From the NCBI GenBank assembly GCA_014529385.2, contig CM043959.1, forward strand, positions 91,739,529 to 91,803,528: a DNA stretch of 64,000 nucleotides, in the 5' to 3' direction. A program made the position numbers and the translations under genes. The notes under the pieces were generated by a model. That model was not told where the DNA came from. It saw only the letters and a program-made list of their open reading frames with translations, and did not search any database. Shown piece after piece: positions 23,201 to 33,680 of this stretch (position 1 is its first letter; each line of letters starts with the position of its first letter). The stretch is from Adiantum capillus-veneris. Its lineage: Eukaryota > Streptophyta > Polypodiopsida > Polypodiales > Pteridaceae.

Positions 23201-24547
23201 CAACTTGTTGCAAACGGTTATGCACAGCAAAAAGGCATAGATTATGAAGAGACTTTTGCTCCCACTTGTCGTATGACTACTGTGCGTTTTCTATGTGCAT
23301 TGGCAGCTCATTTTGGTTGGGATGTACATCAATCAGACATTGTTACTGCTTTCTTGAATGGTGACATATTTGAGGAAGTTTATGTAACGCAGCCTCGCGG
23401 TTTTGTCATAAAAGGACAAGAGGACAAAGTGTGCAAATGTATTACGGCTTTGTATGGGTTGAAGCAATCTCCTCGTGCTTGGTATGAGAAAGCTGACACT
23501 CATTTGGTCAAACAAGGCTTTCGTAACAGTCCAACAGAAAGCACATTGTATGTAAAGCGTGAGGGTGATGTATTTCTCATCGTGGTTCTTTATGTTGATG
23601 ATTTGTTGATCACTGGACCAAATGAGAGACATATTGCTGAATTTAAGGCTGATTTGAATGCTACTTTCAAGATGAAAGATTTGGGGCTGTTGCATCATTA
23701 TTTGGGTATACAGTTTAAGCAGTGTGATGGTGGTGTTGCCTTGTGTCAGAAAAGTTACATAGAGACATTGCTATGTAAGTTTGGACTTGAGGATTGCAAA
23801 CCTATTGCCACTCCCATGGAAACAGGTTTGAAATTGAGTCTACATGATGCTGGCGATCCTGCAGATGTCACTCTTTACCAAACTGTTGTTGGCTGCCTCA
23901 TTTATGTATGCAACACGAGGCCGGATATTCAGTTTGCCGTCTCACAGGTCAGCAGATTTATGCATAGCCTAGGGTCTAAGCATTGGCAGGCTGTCAAGAG
24001 GATTTTCCGCTACCTTAGTGGCACTTTACATCTTGGCTTGTTTTATCCCAAGGGGGGATCATTGCCGCCAGACTTACATGCTTTTTCGGACTCAGATTGG
24101 GCTGGTTGTTTTGACACGCGAGTGTCCACAAGTGGTTTTTGTTTCATGCTTGGCAGTTCATGTATATCATGGTTGAGCAAGAAGCAACCTACTGTGGCCA
24201 CTTCGAGTTGTGAGGCTGAGTACAGGGCAGTCTTCAAAGCTACGGTTGAGTGTGTATGGCTCAGACGCCTTATGGCTGATTTGGGTGTTGGACAGGACAC
24301 TGCCAACACTATCTACACTGACAGTCAGAGCGCATTGGCAATTGCGAGGAACCCAGTTTTTCATGCTCGCACAAAGGACATTGAGGTGCATTACCACTAT
24401 GTCAAGGAGAGGCTCTCAGCAGGAGAGATCAGCTTGGCTTATGTGCCAACACAGGACAACCTTGCAGATCTTTTCACAAAGGCATTGTCTCGTGAGAAGC
24501 TTGAAGCTTTCCGCAAAGCTTTGGGCTTACTCCCCTTTGTGGACTGA
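20258..24547 (+). CDS. Copia-A gag-pol polyprotein, 1429 aa
   Basis: A single uninterrupted frame. The ATG at 20258 (AACCATGGC context, MADNNNTD) is preferred over the upstream in-frame ATG at 20198 because the Copia-B homologue starts the same way. Order: gag; CCHC zinc knuckle (C284, C287, H292, C297); aspartic protease with DSGA at D371; pre-integrase HHCC region near 508-560; integrase with D574, D637 and E673, the last two in D-X35-E spacing; reverse transcriptase with YVDD at 1112-1115; RNase H with SCEAEY near 1317-1322. The polyprotein builds particles, processes itself, copies RNA to DNA and integrates it. No stop or frameshift was seen. Confidence 0.93.
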   Translation: MADNNNTDVFKMFAAEDRLDGDNYPMWAYMMQHVLVSKGVWNIVQGIDVRPGSEDVGNVEDVAGLAARIAAVRVVLPTAEQARWDVKDAQAHALIALSVKCTIVPHIRSAKSAKQAWDILVGLYASRNEAKIALLSKELESKIMHEEDDMDTFLASVKDMNEQFISAGEVISDSSLVQTVLDALPDSYQTFASTWRLMTQGNPEVVKFDALCTLLLQESLSRKNRTRQRAVEQAFIASQRKGGNSNAATSYGSAASGKNYVPNASAGSTSSGNFGDKGKKKMRCHYCKANDHLIKSCPKLKAKEAKKKEGGSIANAGSTTKAAIVQSSVKGECVADVDAKWAFSAECTYNPDVHDACLSVVAADSHVWYFDSGATKHITSHRELLTSLESVPHGNSVTCANNASYPVQGVGKIVLTAANGSSFTLVDALYVPGIKKNLLSVSALARLGLVVKFLDDRCTVHDLSFGDEIVASGLLCRGLYKLTLYDKCRQNFANAVADSRAISDAKLWHARFGHLNFASLLRLQKSDMVASLPPLESPVKHVCEGCILGKMQRSKFPKNGSVRATCRLQLVHSDVCGPMQTPSLGNYLYFVTFIDDYSRHAWVFPLKAKSEVFMCFKQFLAMAENVSKCTMDTLRSDRGGEYMSHEFNAFLASRGIKHQCTVPYTPQQNGVAERKNGSLTEMARCMVKSQALPHSFWLEAIMCATYLLNKCPTKALQSITPYEAWHDRKPSIEHMRVFGCLAYALVPQVQRRKLDDKAVKCIFVGYSAESKGYRLYHPQTKRILVSRDVVFVEDSVQPLLSCTRDSNVSSQDIYDTLLPLVNGGNTNVSSNEANVQLMGVSENVLDQPITDADVHDVLDEERAENEQARGMPKWLVHTLRDSKLDAPLSSRTRSGSRHASYASDCYALAVSSLHDVEEPLSFDEAQNSENWMAAMQSEYDALIENDTWTLCDLPPGKNAIGTKWVYKLKRKPDGEIDRHKAQLVANGYAQQKGIDYEETFAPTCRMTTVRFLCALAAHFGWDVHQSDIVTAFLNGDIFEEVYVTQPRGFVIKGQEDKVCKCITALYGLKQSPRAWYEKADTHLVKQGFRNSPTESTLYVKREGDVFLIVVLYVDDLLITGPNERHIAEFKADLNATFKMKDLGLLHHYLGIQFKQCDGGVALCQKSYIETLLCKFGLEDCKPIATPMETGLKLSLHDAGDPADVTLYQTVVGCLIYVCNTRPDIQFAVSQVSRFMHSLGSKHWQAVKRIFRYLSGTLHLGLFYPKGGSLPPDLHAFSDSDWAGCFDTRVSTSGFCFMLGSSCISWLSKKQPTVATSSCEAEYRAVFKATVECVWLRRLMADLGVGQDTANTIYTDSQSALAIARNPVFHARTKDIEVHYHYVKERLSAGEISLAYVPTQDNLADLFTKALSREKLEAFRKALGLLPFVD

Positions 24548-24610
24548 TCCTGTCCTCAGGGCATGGCACTTCCCTTTACTCATGTGCCAGCTCTCGTTCA
24601 CCCCATCACT

Positions 24611-24620
24611 CCAGGGGGGA
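24611..24620 (+). promoter_or_regulatory. Copia-A polypurine tract
   Basis: CCAGGGGGGA just before the 3' LTR at 24623; the purine run is the expected primer for plus-strand synthesis. Confidence 0.8.
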
Positions 24621-24622
24621 TT

Positions 24623-24849
24623 TGTTACCATATACATGTGGTAGTGATGTGTGTGAACACATTAGGACCGCCGGGGCATTTTTTCCCTCTTTAGGAGGTT
24701 TTTTCCCCCGTGCATTGTATATACGCCCATCACTCTAGGGCTATCCATCATTCCATTGCACACTAAGTAACACACTCTCTATTGTGTGCCTTGAGCTTCC
24801 TTCGTCTTCTCCAAGTTGTGTGTGTTTCTCTGCAACCCTAATTCCAACA
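24623..24849 (+). repeat. Copia-A 3' LTR
   Basis: Same termini as the 5' LTR; three bases longer through two small indels (one extra G, one extra CT). Ends at ATTCCAACA before the TGAAG duplication. Confidence 0.93.
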
Positions 24850-24994
24850 TGAAGCTCAAAGAGACATCAGTGACTTTAGTATCAAAATCGAGGCATGTGT
24901 TGACAAAGGAGCGGAGTGACTCCCCTCTTGTGCATCCCACTGTACCAGATCTCCTGCCAAGTTGAATTCTGGGTTCCGTTTGGAGTAGACTATG

Positions 24995-25534
24995 CTAAAC
25001 CAAAACATGGAGGTAAAGTTTCACAATCCGAGGAGTATCTGCTAGGTCCTCCTCCTCCATCCACTTCGCATCAAATGCAGGAAAGTTCTTGAACTTAACC
25101 AAGAACCGCCTTCGGACTTTACCTTTCTTCGTATCGTTATGTGCCAAAATCTGTTCAGGAACAATGATCTCCTCGTTTTCTTCCACTTCAGGTTGCTCAT
25201 CAAGCTCCCCATCATCATGCACATCACCCTTAACAGGTTTCAAGAGACTCACATGCAATGCATTGTGAATCCTGCAAGTATCTGGCAGTTTCAATCGGAA
25301 GGAGACATCATTTATCTTTTCAGTTATCTGGAAAGGTCCGTAGTATGGCATACTAAGCTTTGGAAAAAGCCTCTCCTTTCCCTTTTCCTTTCGTAGGCGT
25401 GCCTTCTCAAAACGTAAGAGCACCCAATCATCCTCCTTCAATTTCAAGTCGCAACGATGGCGATCCGCTGCCTTTTTTTGTCGTTCTTGAGACTCCTGTA
25501 AAGTCTCACGAACCTTGGCAAAAGCCGTATCCAA
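24995..25534 (-). pseudogene. Gypsy integrase C-terminus and chromodomain
   Basis: The minus-strand frame of 179 codons contains KLSMPYYGPFQI, typical of the integrase C-terminal fold, and HNALHVSLLKP. It then gives a chromodomain-like end (EQILAHNDTK, FLVKFKNFP, AKWMEEEDL). Chromodomains of this type steer integration toward particular chromatin. The frame is open but separated from the catalytic part by a frameshift near 25540. Confidence 0.8.
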
Positions 25535-25547
25535 ATCTCGCGAATAT

Positions 25548-26217
25548 TCATCCGCTCAAATATCTAATCTTCGTGCTCAGGAAGGATGGAACCTTCGCAG
25601 CACTTTCAACAATCTCACATGGTGTCTTCCCCGTCGAAGAGTGTATCGTGTTATTGTAGGCAAATTCCACCAAAGGTAAGTTCTTTTTCCATTGAGTCTT
25701 CTGATTCGAGATACAATACTTCAATAAATCTAAAATCACTGAATTGGCAATCTCAAATTGCCCGTCAGTCTGCAAGTGGAACGATGACGAGAACTGCAAC
25801 TCCGTGCCAATGTTCTCCCAAATTGCCTTCCAAAACAAACTCATAAATCTGGGGTCTCTGTCGGAGACAATCGTCTCAGACGTGCCATGTAATCGGAAAA
25901 TCATCGTGATCATTCTGTGTTCTTGGGAGATCAAAAATGAAATCCATTGCAATACTTTCCCAGGGGTGGGTGGGTATGGGTAAAGGCTGTAACAATCCCT
26001 GTGCCTTATGCCTGTCAAACTTGACCTTCTGGCATACCAAGCAACTACGCACAAACTTTTCCACATCCTTTTTGAGTCTCGACCCAAAGAAGTATCTCTC
26101 TACCCCCTTCATGGTGGTAGCAATGCCACGGTGACCCGTAAAAGGTGGACAGTGGCATTCAATCATAACCTTATCCCTCAACGGCTGTGTAACGCACAAC
26201 ATAGTCTTTTTCATCAA
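25548..26217 (-). pseudogene. Gypsy integrase core, damaged
   Basis: On the minus strand, the zinc-binding region (GHRGIATTM, then CLVCQKVK) and the first catalytic segment AMDFIFDLP lie in frame 25876-26217. A deletion and frameshift follow, and text resumes in 25548-26087 with SETIVSDRDP and TDGQFEIANS. Loss of sequence between these parts should inactivate it. Confidence 0.8.
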
Positions 26218-27647
26218 GTAGCCTTCCCGAAGGGAGTTACTATCTCCCCATCCCGTATCCGTGTGAAAATATCTGCAAAATCTGTATCTGTGGCATATTG
26301 ATCGACCATATCCTCGAAGCTCCTATGATGTATCGCGGAAACAGCCAGAACCAACGATTTCCAAGACAAAGCATCTGCCACCACATTCTTCAGTCCCTGC
26401 ACATGGACAATCTGGAAGTGGAACTGTGACAAGATGTTCGCCCACCGCATCTACTTTTCCGAAAGCTGCTTCTGTGACAAGAAGTAGCGCAAACTCTGAT
26501 GTTCTGTAAAGACAGTAAAATCCGCTCCGAGTAGGTAATGCCGCCATTGAGTAAGAGCATGGATAACCGCCAAAAGCTCTTTCTCATAGATCTGTGTTGT
26601 CATCTCCGGCCTAGAGAACAAACGGCTCTCATAAGCTATGACATGGCCTTCTTGCATCAAGACCGCACCCAGACTACGACCACAAGCATCACAATATACT
26701 TCAAATGACTTCTGCAAGTCCGGCAAAGTCAAACTAGGTCCCGTAGTCAATTTCTCTTTCAATGTCCGAAAGGCAGTCACCTCTGTGGGTCCCCACGAAA
26801 AAGGTACTCCTTTCTGTGTCAAGGTATGCAAAGGGGAAGCAACCTCTGCAAACTTTCGTATGAACCGCCTGTAGTACGAACACAGTCCCAAGAAGCTTCT
26901 AACTTCATGGATATTCCTCAAATCGGGCCAATCACGGATAGTCTCTATCTTGGCCGGGTCCATTTGCACTCCTGCTGCTGACACAATGTGTCCCAAAAAG
27001 TGTATCTCTGGTAGGAAAAATTCACTTTTCTTTGCATTAATCACTAACTTGTGATCTCGTAATGCCTGAAAGACCTGAAGCAGATGATCTCTGTGTTCTG
27101 CCTCATTCTTGGAGAAAACAATGATGTCGTCAAAGAAAGTGCCAACAAATAGCTTCTTGTACTCTCGAAAAATCCTGTCCATCATCCGGTTAAATGTCGC
27201 AGGAGCATTGGTTAAGCCAAAAGGCATCACCAAAAACTCAAATAACCCAAAAGTCGTCCGAAAAGCTGACTTGTAGACATCTCTCGGCGCTATCCTTATC
27301 TGATGATATCCACTCTTCAAGTCAATCCTGCTAAAGCACGAGGATCCCTGTAACTTGTCGAGTATATCATCGATCCTAGGGATCGGAAATCTGTTCTTGA
27401 TGGTGATTTCGTTGAGAGTGCTATAATCGATGCACATTCTCCAAGATCCGTCTTTCTTCAAAACCAACAACACTGGAGAGCAATACGGTGAAGTACTAGG
27501 CTGGACAAGACCCTTTTCCAAGAGGTCTTTCACTGGGTTCATAATCTTTTCATTCTGTACTCGGCTCACACAGTAAGGTGGCCGATTCGGTGGCGTGCTT
27601 CCAGGTATCAGATCAATGGTTTGATCTTCAGGCCCTCCGAAAAGCAA
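26214..27647 (-). pseudogene. Gypsy reverse transcriptase / RNase H
   Basis: Frame 26451-27647 (398 codons) has the RT order: LLVLKKDGSWRMCIDYSTLN, FSRIDLKSGYHQIRI, VMPFGLTNAPATF, GTFFDDIIVFSK (FFDD at the active site) and FLGHIVS. RNase H follows (EVYCDACGRSLGAVLMQ, YEKELLAV). The usual TDHQSL reads TEHQSL, and a TAG interrupts just after LSQKQLSEK where CAG would be expected. Frame 26214-26450 continues (MRWANILSQF). RT itself reads without a break, but the element as a whole is defective. Confidence 0.88.
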
Positions 27648-27649
27648 TT

Positions 27650-28186
27650 GGCATGAGTGTGGAGAAAAATCTTGGCGTTCTTTTGATTAGGTCAAAACAT
27701 ATTCAACCTTTATCCAGCGTTCAATTCTCTCTCAAAAGAATGAGTAAGAAACTGAAGTTCATCAAGTACAATCTCCGAGCCCTTCATTTATCAAAGTCGC
27801 TTTCTCGGCCCGGTAGTCAACCACGGCGTAGTTCTTGTGGTACCTAGGGATCCTGAGTAGAACGTCACTCGCGTGCCCTAAACACCTCTGTCATTGCAAA
27901 CGCAGTTTGCCAATGTTCGGTGTAATGGCAACATCCCATCCGGGTGCCAGTCGAACTACCTCCGCCTGTGGCATCAGTCTGTCAGGCGTAATTCCAAATC
28001 GAGCTGCCAATTCCAAGTGAAAAGAAGTTTGCCTTGGCTCCTTCAAAAGACCTTCCTGATCCTTCACTTTGCCCCAAAAGCAGCAAAGTTTGTACTTTCA
28101 TTCATTAGATTCGGTGCAGGTCCCACGCCATGTGGTACCAGTTCTGCTTTTCTATCTGCCTTTTCTGCCACATTCCTTAGCTGCTC
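27650..28186 (-). pseudogene. Gypsy protease-region remnant
   Basis: Between gag and RT on the minus strand, short phrases such as HLELAARFGI and LLRIPRYHKNYAVVDY are broken by stops. Position and phrases fit a decayed gypsy aspartic protease, but the catalytic DSGA-type motif was not found. Confidence 0.45.
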
Positions 28187-29721
28187 TCAAACTCTCAGAC
28201 CTGTCGTCATCTTTATCATTCTGGTCTTTCTGTGCCTTATTAGGGCACTTCGCGGAGATATGTCCCTGTTCCCCGCATCCAAAGCACTTCCCCTCTCTGA
28301 TGAAGCGAGCTCTCTCTCAGGAGTAAGCTTGGGTCGTGCATCATTTTTCTCTGGGTTGCTCTTTTTCTTTCTACTTTCATTCCCATAAGTCTGTTCGGCT
28401 CGTTGTGTCATGGCCTCATCTGTGGGGTAGGTCAGACTGCCAGAGTGAATGGCAAAGCCCCGCTTCGCATGACTCATCAACTCCTGAATAGAAGCTGACT
28501 TCTGTTCCAAGCAGTGATCTCGGATCTTTGTAGGTAGACCCAAGGTAAACTGCTCAATCTGTTCTCTGAACAAGATCTTCTTGAATGAAGAGGTGGGTAG
28601 AAAAGAGCTCCAGAATCTTTCACAATAAGCATTGATTGTATCTTTCTTGGTCATCCGAAGATGGTTCCAAGCCGCTCGTACATCTCGTTCATATTCTTGC
28701 GTCAACCAAGAAGAAATAAAAAGCTTCTTAAATTTCAGCCATTTAACAGGCGCAGTCTTGTTAACAGAAGTGTGGACCACCAAGTACGAGCATTCCCCTT
28801 AAGGTAAGAGGTAGCTCTCCGAATCTTGGAGTGCTCTGAATAGCGTCCTCCCGCGAAAGCAATGTCAAACTGCTGTATAAAAGACAAAGCCTTCGAAGCA
28901 TCTGAGTGTCCTGAAAAGTATCAAACTTGATCGAGTGGCCACCTTCCTTAAACTCTCGGACTTTCTTGCTTTTATCTTCGAGAAAGTCATACTGGTTGGC
29001 TTTGTAAAAATTATTCTTGTTCGCATAAAACTTTCCGTCATCGGAATCTGAGCTGTCTGTAGACGAGTCCTTAGTAGAACTGTCAGTCTCTGGGCGAGAT
29101 GTAGCCTTCTTTGCCTTTTTTTTGCCCTTTTCGAAGCTTCGCTTTTTACCTTTTCTGTCTTCTTCGCTCGAATCCGAGGAGCTAGAAGAACTGTCAGAAG
29201 AAGAAGAAGAAGAAGAAGAACAACTGGGTACTCCTTCAAATCGAACACGCTTCTTCTGTTTGTTTGCCTTGTCAAAAGTCGACTGACGACCCAAATAACC
29301 TGGAAAGTCAGTGCTTTTCTTCTGCTTTTTGCCGTGCTTTTTGGCTTTCTTTTGCGCGTCAAAAAGCTGAGCAATCCATGCATCAACCACGTTCTCCAGT
29401 TCCTTCTCCGTATATTTTCTTGGAGGCAGAAGGTTTCTTGAGAGCGGGTTTCGGGAGAGGTGTTGTGGTTCTCTGCCACTCTGTCTGTACCTCTTCCAAA
29501 GAGGTGTGGTTCATATATTTTGCCATCTTCGGGTCCTTGGCAAAATTGAGCATCATCTTTGTTGCATCGCCGATCAACTTGCGACGCTCCATCTCTCGCC
29601 GCTCCGCCTGAGTAGGCCAAGGCGGGCCATACTCTCTGCCGGAATCTTCGTTGTGATCCCAGCCCGCATCTCCCGATGCACAGGGAGTCGACTGATCATT
29701 GCCTAAATCCATAGGTGCCAC
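28187..29721 (-). pseudogene. Gypsy gag, frameshifted
   Basis: Three overlapping minus-strand frames make up gag: 29383-29721 (starting MAPMDLGNDQ), 28761-29390 (a Lys-rich then Ser/Asp-rich stretch with a (GAA)n-encoded Ser run) and 28187-28783 (retrotransposon-gag core, AAWNHLRMTKKDTINAYCER). A CCHC zinc knuckle, CFGCGEQGHISAKC, is readable near 28240-28290 in yet another frame. At least three frameshifts make it non-functional. Confidence 0.8.
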
Positions 29722-29771
29722 GGAAAAAAAAATTCAGGGATCGGATTTCCCGTAGAAGAGAAATCGGCCGT

Positions 29772-29783
29772 GCTCTGATACCA
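29772..29783 (-). promoter_or_regulatory. Gypsy primer-binding site (tRNA-iMet)
   Basis: Minus strand reads TGGTATCAGAGC one base inside the 5' LTR. Confidence 0.9.
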
Positions 29784-29784
29784 C

Positions 29785-30308
29785 TCTAAGAGACTTGGAC
29801 ACTCGAAGTCAAGAATCAACCGCGACAGCACTAAATAACCACTTCAAAACAAGTCACAAATCACAATAGATGTACACTGGCCCGGCGGACTTCCATGCCT
29901 AGAGATATTGGCCCCAAAGACTGGCGCCCCTTTCGGTATTTCTTTTTATATTAATCAAATCAAAGTACAAGAGAGTGGCTAGGGTTTCACTCTCAGACTC
30001 TGCGTCCAGATGCTCTGAGAAGTGAAGCCCTCACCACTTATTTAAAGATACAAGGGATGCCCAAAAGCAGAGCCCCAAAAGCTTTTAAAATAAAAAGCAT
30101 TAGTTCTCTCTCTCTCTTAGAGTCTTTTCTCTTTTTTTATTATAAAAAAAAAAATTCGCGTCGCTCATCATTTTCCAAAAAAAAAAAATTCAGCCTCCGT
30201 GATTTTCGGAAATTAGGGTTTTTGACAGAAATTAGGGTTTGCAGGAATTTTAGGGTTTTTGGCACAAATTAGGGTTTTTGTTGTCCACCACGTCATCACT
30301 TTGTGACA
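29785..30308 (-). repeat. Gypsy 5' LTR
   Basis: Aligns with 18690-19206. On the minus strand it begins TGTCACAAAGTGATGAC and ends TCTCTTAGA, where the 3' LTR has TCTGTTACA. Contains the same TTAGGGTTT-bearing block. Confidence 0.88.
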
Positions 30309-30313
30309 ATGGC

Positions 30314-33185
30314 CTTTTTGCCAGGAGGCAAATCACATAAAGTCCATGTGTCATTTTCTATGAGTGCATCATATTCTGATTGCATGGCAGCCATCCAATT
30401 TTCTGAATTCTGTGCTTCATCAAAAGACAGAGGCTCCTCAACATCATGTAAGCTAGACACAGCCAAAGCATAACAATCTGATGCATAAGATGCATGGCGA
30501 GAGCCTAAACGAGTACGACTAGACAAAGGTGCATCCAATTTACTGTCACGCAAAGTGTGCACCAGCCATTTTGGCATACCTCTAGCCTGCTCATTTTCAG
30601 CCCTTTCCTCATCAAGTACATCATGTACATCTGCATCAGTAATAGGCTGATCTAAAACATTTTCAGAAACCCCCATAGGCTGTACATTTGCCTCTTTGGA
30701 AGTTACATTCATATTTCCACCACTGAAAAGAGGCAACAAAGTGTCATAAATGTCCTGTGAGCTTACATTACTGTCTCTAGTACATGACAGCAAGGGCTGA
30801 ACAGAATCTTCCACAAACACTACATCCCGAGAAACCAGAATACGTTTTGTTTGCGGATGATACAACCTGTAACCTTTGCGTTCAACACTATAACCAACAA
30901 AAATACATTTGGCAGCCTTATCATCCAATTTTCTGCGCTGCACTTGTGGCACCAAAGCATATGCCAAACAGCCAAAAACACGCATGTGCTCAATAGAAGG
31001 CTTTCTATCATGCCATGCTTCATATGGAGTAATAGACTGCAAAGCTTTCGTAGGACACTTGTTAAGTACATAAGTGGCACACATGATGGCCTCAAGCCAA
31101 AAAGAATGCGGCAAAGCTTGACTTTTGACCATACATCGTGCCATTTCCGTCACTGACCTGTTTTTCCTCTCAACAACACCATTTTGCTAAGGTGTATAAG
31201 GCACTGTACATTGGTGTTTTATCCCACGACCAGCCAGAAATGCATTAAATTCATGAGACATATACTCCCCCCCTCGATCGGAACGGAGGGTGCCCATAGT
31301 ACATTTCGAGACATTTTCAGCCATAGCCAAAAATTGTTTGAAGCACATAAAAACTTCGGGCTTCGCTTTAAGCGGAAATACCCATGCATGCCTGGAGTAA
31401 TCATCAATGAAAGTCACAAAGTACAACTAATTGCCCAAGGACGGAGTTTGCATGGGCCCACAAACATCACTATGCACAAGCTGCAACCTGCATGTGGCCC
31501 GAACCGAACCATCCTTCGGAAATTTAGAACACTGCATCTTACCCAAAATACAGCCTTCACAAACATGTTTGACAGGTGCTTCAAGAGGTGGCAAAGAAGC
31601 AACCATATCAGATTTCTGCAAACGCAGCAAACTGGCAAAATTCAGATGACCAAAACGTGCATGCCATAGTTTTGCATCTGAAATAGCCCTTGAATTTGCA
31701 ACAGCATTTGCAAAATTTTGTCCACACTTGTCATACAAAGTGAGCTTATACAGCCCACGGCACAAAAGCCCAGATGCAACAATTTCATCACCAAAACTGA
31801 GGTCATAAACTATACATCTGCCATCCACAAATTTGACTACAAGTTCAAAGTCTAGCAAGTGCGGATACAGACAAGAGATTCTTCTTGATCCCAGGTACAT
31901 AAAGTGCATCAACAAGTGTGAAGGAACTGCCATTAGCAGTAGTGAGCACAATCTTTCCAACTCCTTGAACTGGATAAGAGGCGTTGTTGGCACAAGTGGC
32001 TGAATTCCCATGAGGGACAAACTCGAGAGAGGTAAACAATTCACGATGTGAGGTAATGTGCTTTGTAGCACCACTGTCGAAATACCACACATGTGAATCT
32101 GCAGCAACTGACAAGCATGCATCATGGACAGCAGGATTGTAAGTGCACTCTGCGCTAAAAGCCCATTCTGCATCAACATCAGCAACACAGTCTCCTTTCA
32201 TAGAAGACTCAACAATGGCTGCATTTGTAGTGGAACCAGCATTTGCAGTGGAACCACCCTCTTTCTTCTTAGCCTCTTTGGCCTTCAACTTAGGACACGA
32301 CTTGATCAAGTGATCATTGGCTTTACAATAATGGCAACGCATCTTCTTTTTGCCCTTATCACCAGAATTTCCAGACGAATTGCTGCCAGCAAAAGCATTA
32401 GGAACAGAATTTTTGCCACTCGCAGCAGAACCATAAGAAGTGGCTACATTGCTCTTACCACCCTTTCTTTGAGAAGCAATAAAAGCCTGTTCAATTGCAC
32501 GTTGTCTAGTCCTGCTTTTTCTGGAAAGTGACTCTTGCAAGAGCAATGTGCATAATGTATCAAACTTGACAACTTCAGGATTTCCTTGGGTCATCAGTCT
32601 CCAAGTACTAGCAAAAGTCTGGTAAGAATCTGGTAAGGCATCAAGAACAGTCTACACAAGGGAACTGTCTGAAATAACTTCAACTGAAGAAATAAGTTGC
32701 TCATTGATATCCTTGACACTAGCAAGGAAAGTGTCCATATCATCTTCCTCATGCATAATCTTCGACTCCGGCTCTTTACGAAGCAAAGCAAGTTTAGCCT
32801 CATTGCGGCTTGCATAAAGACTTGCTAGAATATCCCAAGCATGTTTTGCAGATTTTGTTGAACGGATGTGAGGAACAATGGTGCGCTTCACAAAAAACGC
32901 AATCAATGCGTGAGCCTGCGCATCCTTAACATCCCAACGAGCTTGTTCTGCCGTAGGCAAAACAACTCTAACAACTACAATCCTTGCAGCAAGACCTGCA
33001 ACATCATCAACATCGCCTACATCCTCAGAACCAGGACGTACATCAATGCCCTGCATAATGTTCCAGACACCCTTTGACACAAGAACATGTTGCATCATAT
33101 AAGCCCATATAGGGTAGTTATCCCCATCCAACCTGTCCTTAGCAGCAAACATCTTGAACACATCTGTGTTGTTGTTGTCAGCCAT
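30314..33185 (-). pseudogene. Copia-B gag, protease, integrase and RT start (inverted part)
   Basis: Minus-strand counterpart of Copia-A residues 1 to about 980. The start ATG is at 33185. In-frame stops replace a Gln codon near 32653, a Tyr codon near 31427 and a Gln codon near 31190; a frameshift occurs near 31845. The final 285-codon frame (30296-31153) ends where the gypsy element was inserted. The following about 60 bases of pol lie beyond the gypsy element at 18628-18689. Confidence 0.88.
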
Positions 33186-33533
33186 GGTAAATGTTGCACC
33201 TGATGTGAAAATTGCCCGAAAATAGGAGAAACAGAGCGGGAACAACCTGTGCTATATAGCACAAACCGTAGAAGACTATAAGGCACCTGTTATGCAGAAA
33301 ACGGCACTGACAGAAATTTTACACAAAATGACGAAATAGCCTGTGCAGTACTGCATGTAGTGGAAACGGAAGCCGAATTCAGCCCAAATCAAAATTCTGA
33401 GCAGACCAAGCTCTTCTAGCTTGCCCAAATTATTTGTCGACCTGCGAACGCTCGCCAAAGCTCACTCAAATCGGAGAAAGTGAGCAGGCGTGTGCTAGAG
33501 CAGCTCGTGACTAAGCCCGGGAGGACGTGACCT

Positions 33534-33545
33534 GCTCTGATACCA
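33534..33545 (-). promoter_or_regulatory. Copia-B primer-binding site (inverted part)
   Basis: Minus strand reads TGGTATCAGAGC, two bases inside the inverted LTR segment. Confidence 0.88.
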
Positions 33546-33547
33546 AA

Positions 33548-33680
33548 TGTTGGAATTAGGGTTGCAGAGAAACACACACAGCTTGGAGAAGACGAAGGAA
33601 GCTCAAGGCACACAATAGAGAGTGTGTTACTTAGTGTGCAATGGAAAAATAGATAGCCCCAGAGTGATGGGCGTATATAT
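33548..33680 (-). repeat. Copia-B 5' LTR, inverted second segment
   Basis: Reverse complement of the Copia LTR from ATATACGCCCATC to CCAACA. At about 33680 it is joined to plus-strand pol text GTGCGTTTTCTATG, marking the right inversion breakpoint. Confidence 0.82.

Larger units (their letters stand above)
19667..24854 (+). mobile_element. Copia-A: apparently intact Ty1/copia element inside the gypsy element
   Basis: Target duplication TGAAG is at 19667-19671 and 24850-24854; the element proper is 19672-24849. LTRs are 19672-19895 and 24623-24849 and differ by about three substitutions and two small indels. Primer-binding site, one long gag-pol frame and a polypurine tract are all present. 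Everything needed for autonomous copying appears to be there, so it is the youngest insertion of the nest. Confidence 0.93.
18690..30308 (-). mobile_element. Ty3/gypsy chromovirus inserted in Copia-B
   Basis: Target duplication ATGGC is at 18685-18689 and 30309-30313, inside Copia-B pol text that resumes on each side. The element reads right to left: 5' LTR 29785-30308, primer-binding site 29772-29783, gag, protease remnant, RT/RNase H, integrase and chromodomain down to 24995, then a 3' non-coding part and 3' LTR 18690-19206. Copia-A interrupts the 3' non-coding part. Coding is degraded by frameshifts, stops and an integrase deletion. Confidence 0.9.

Noticed and set aside
23333-24309. Antisense ORFs inside Copia-A and Copia-B pol
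   Set aside because: Shadows of a well-defined gag-pol frame with no motif of their own.
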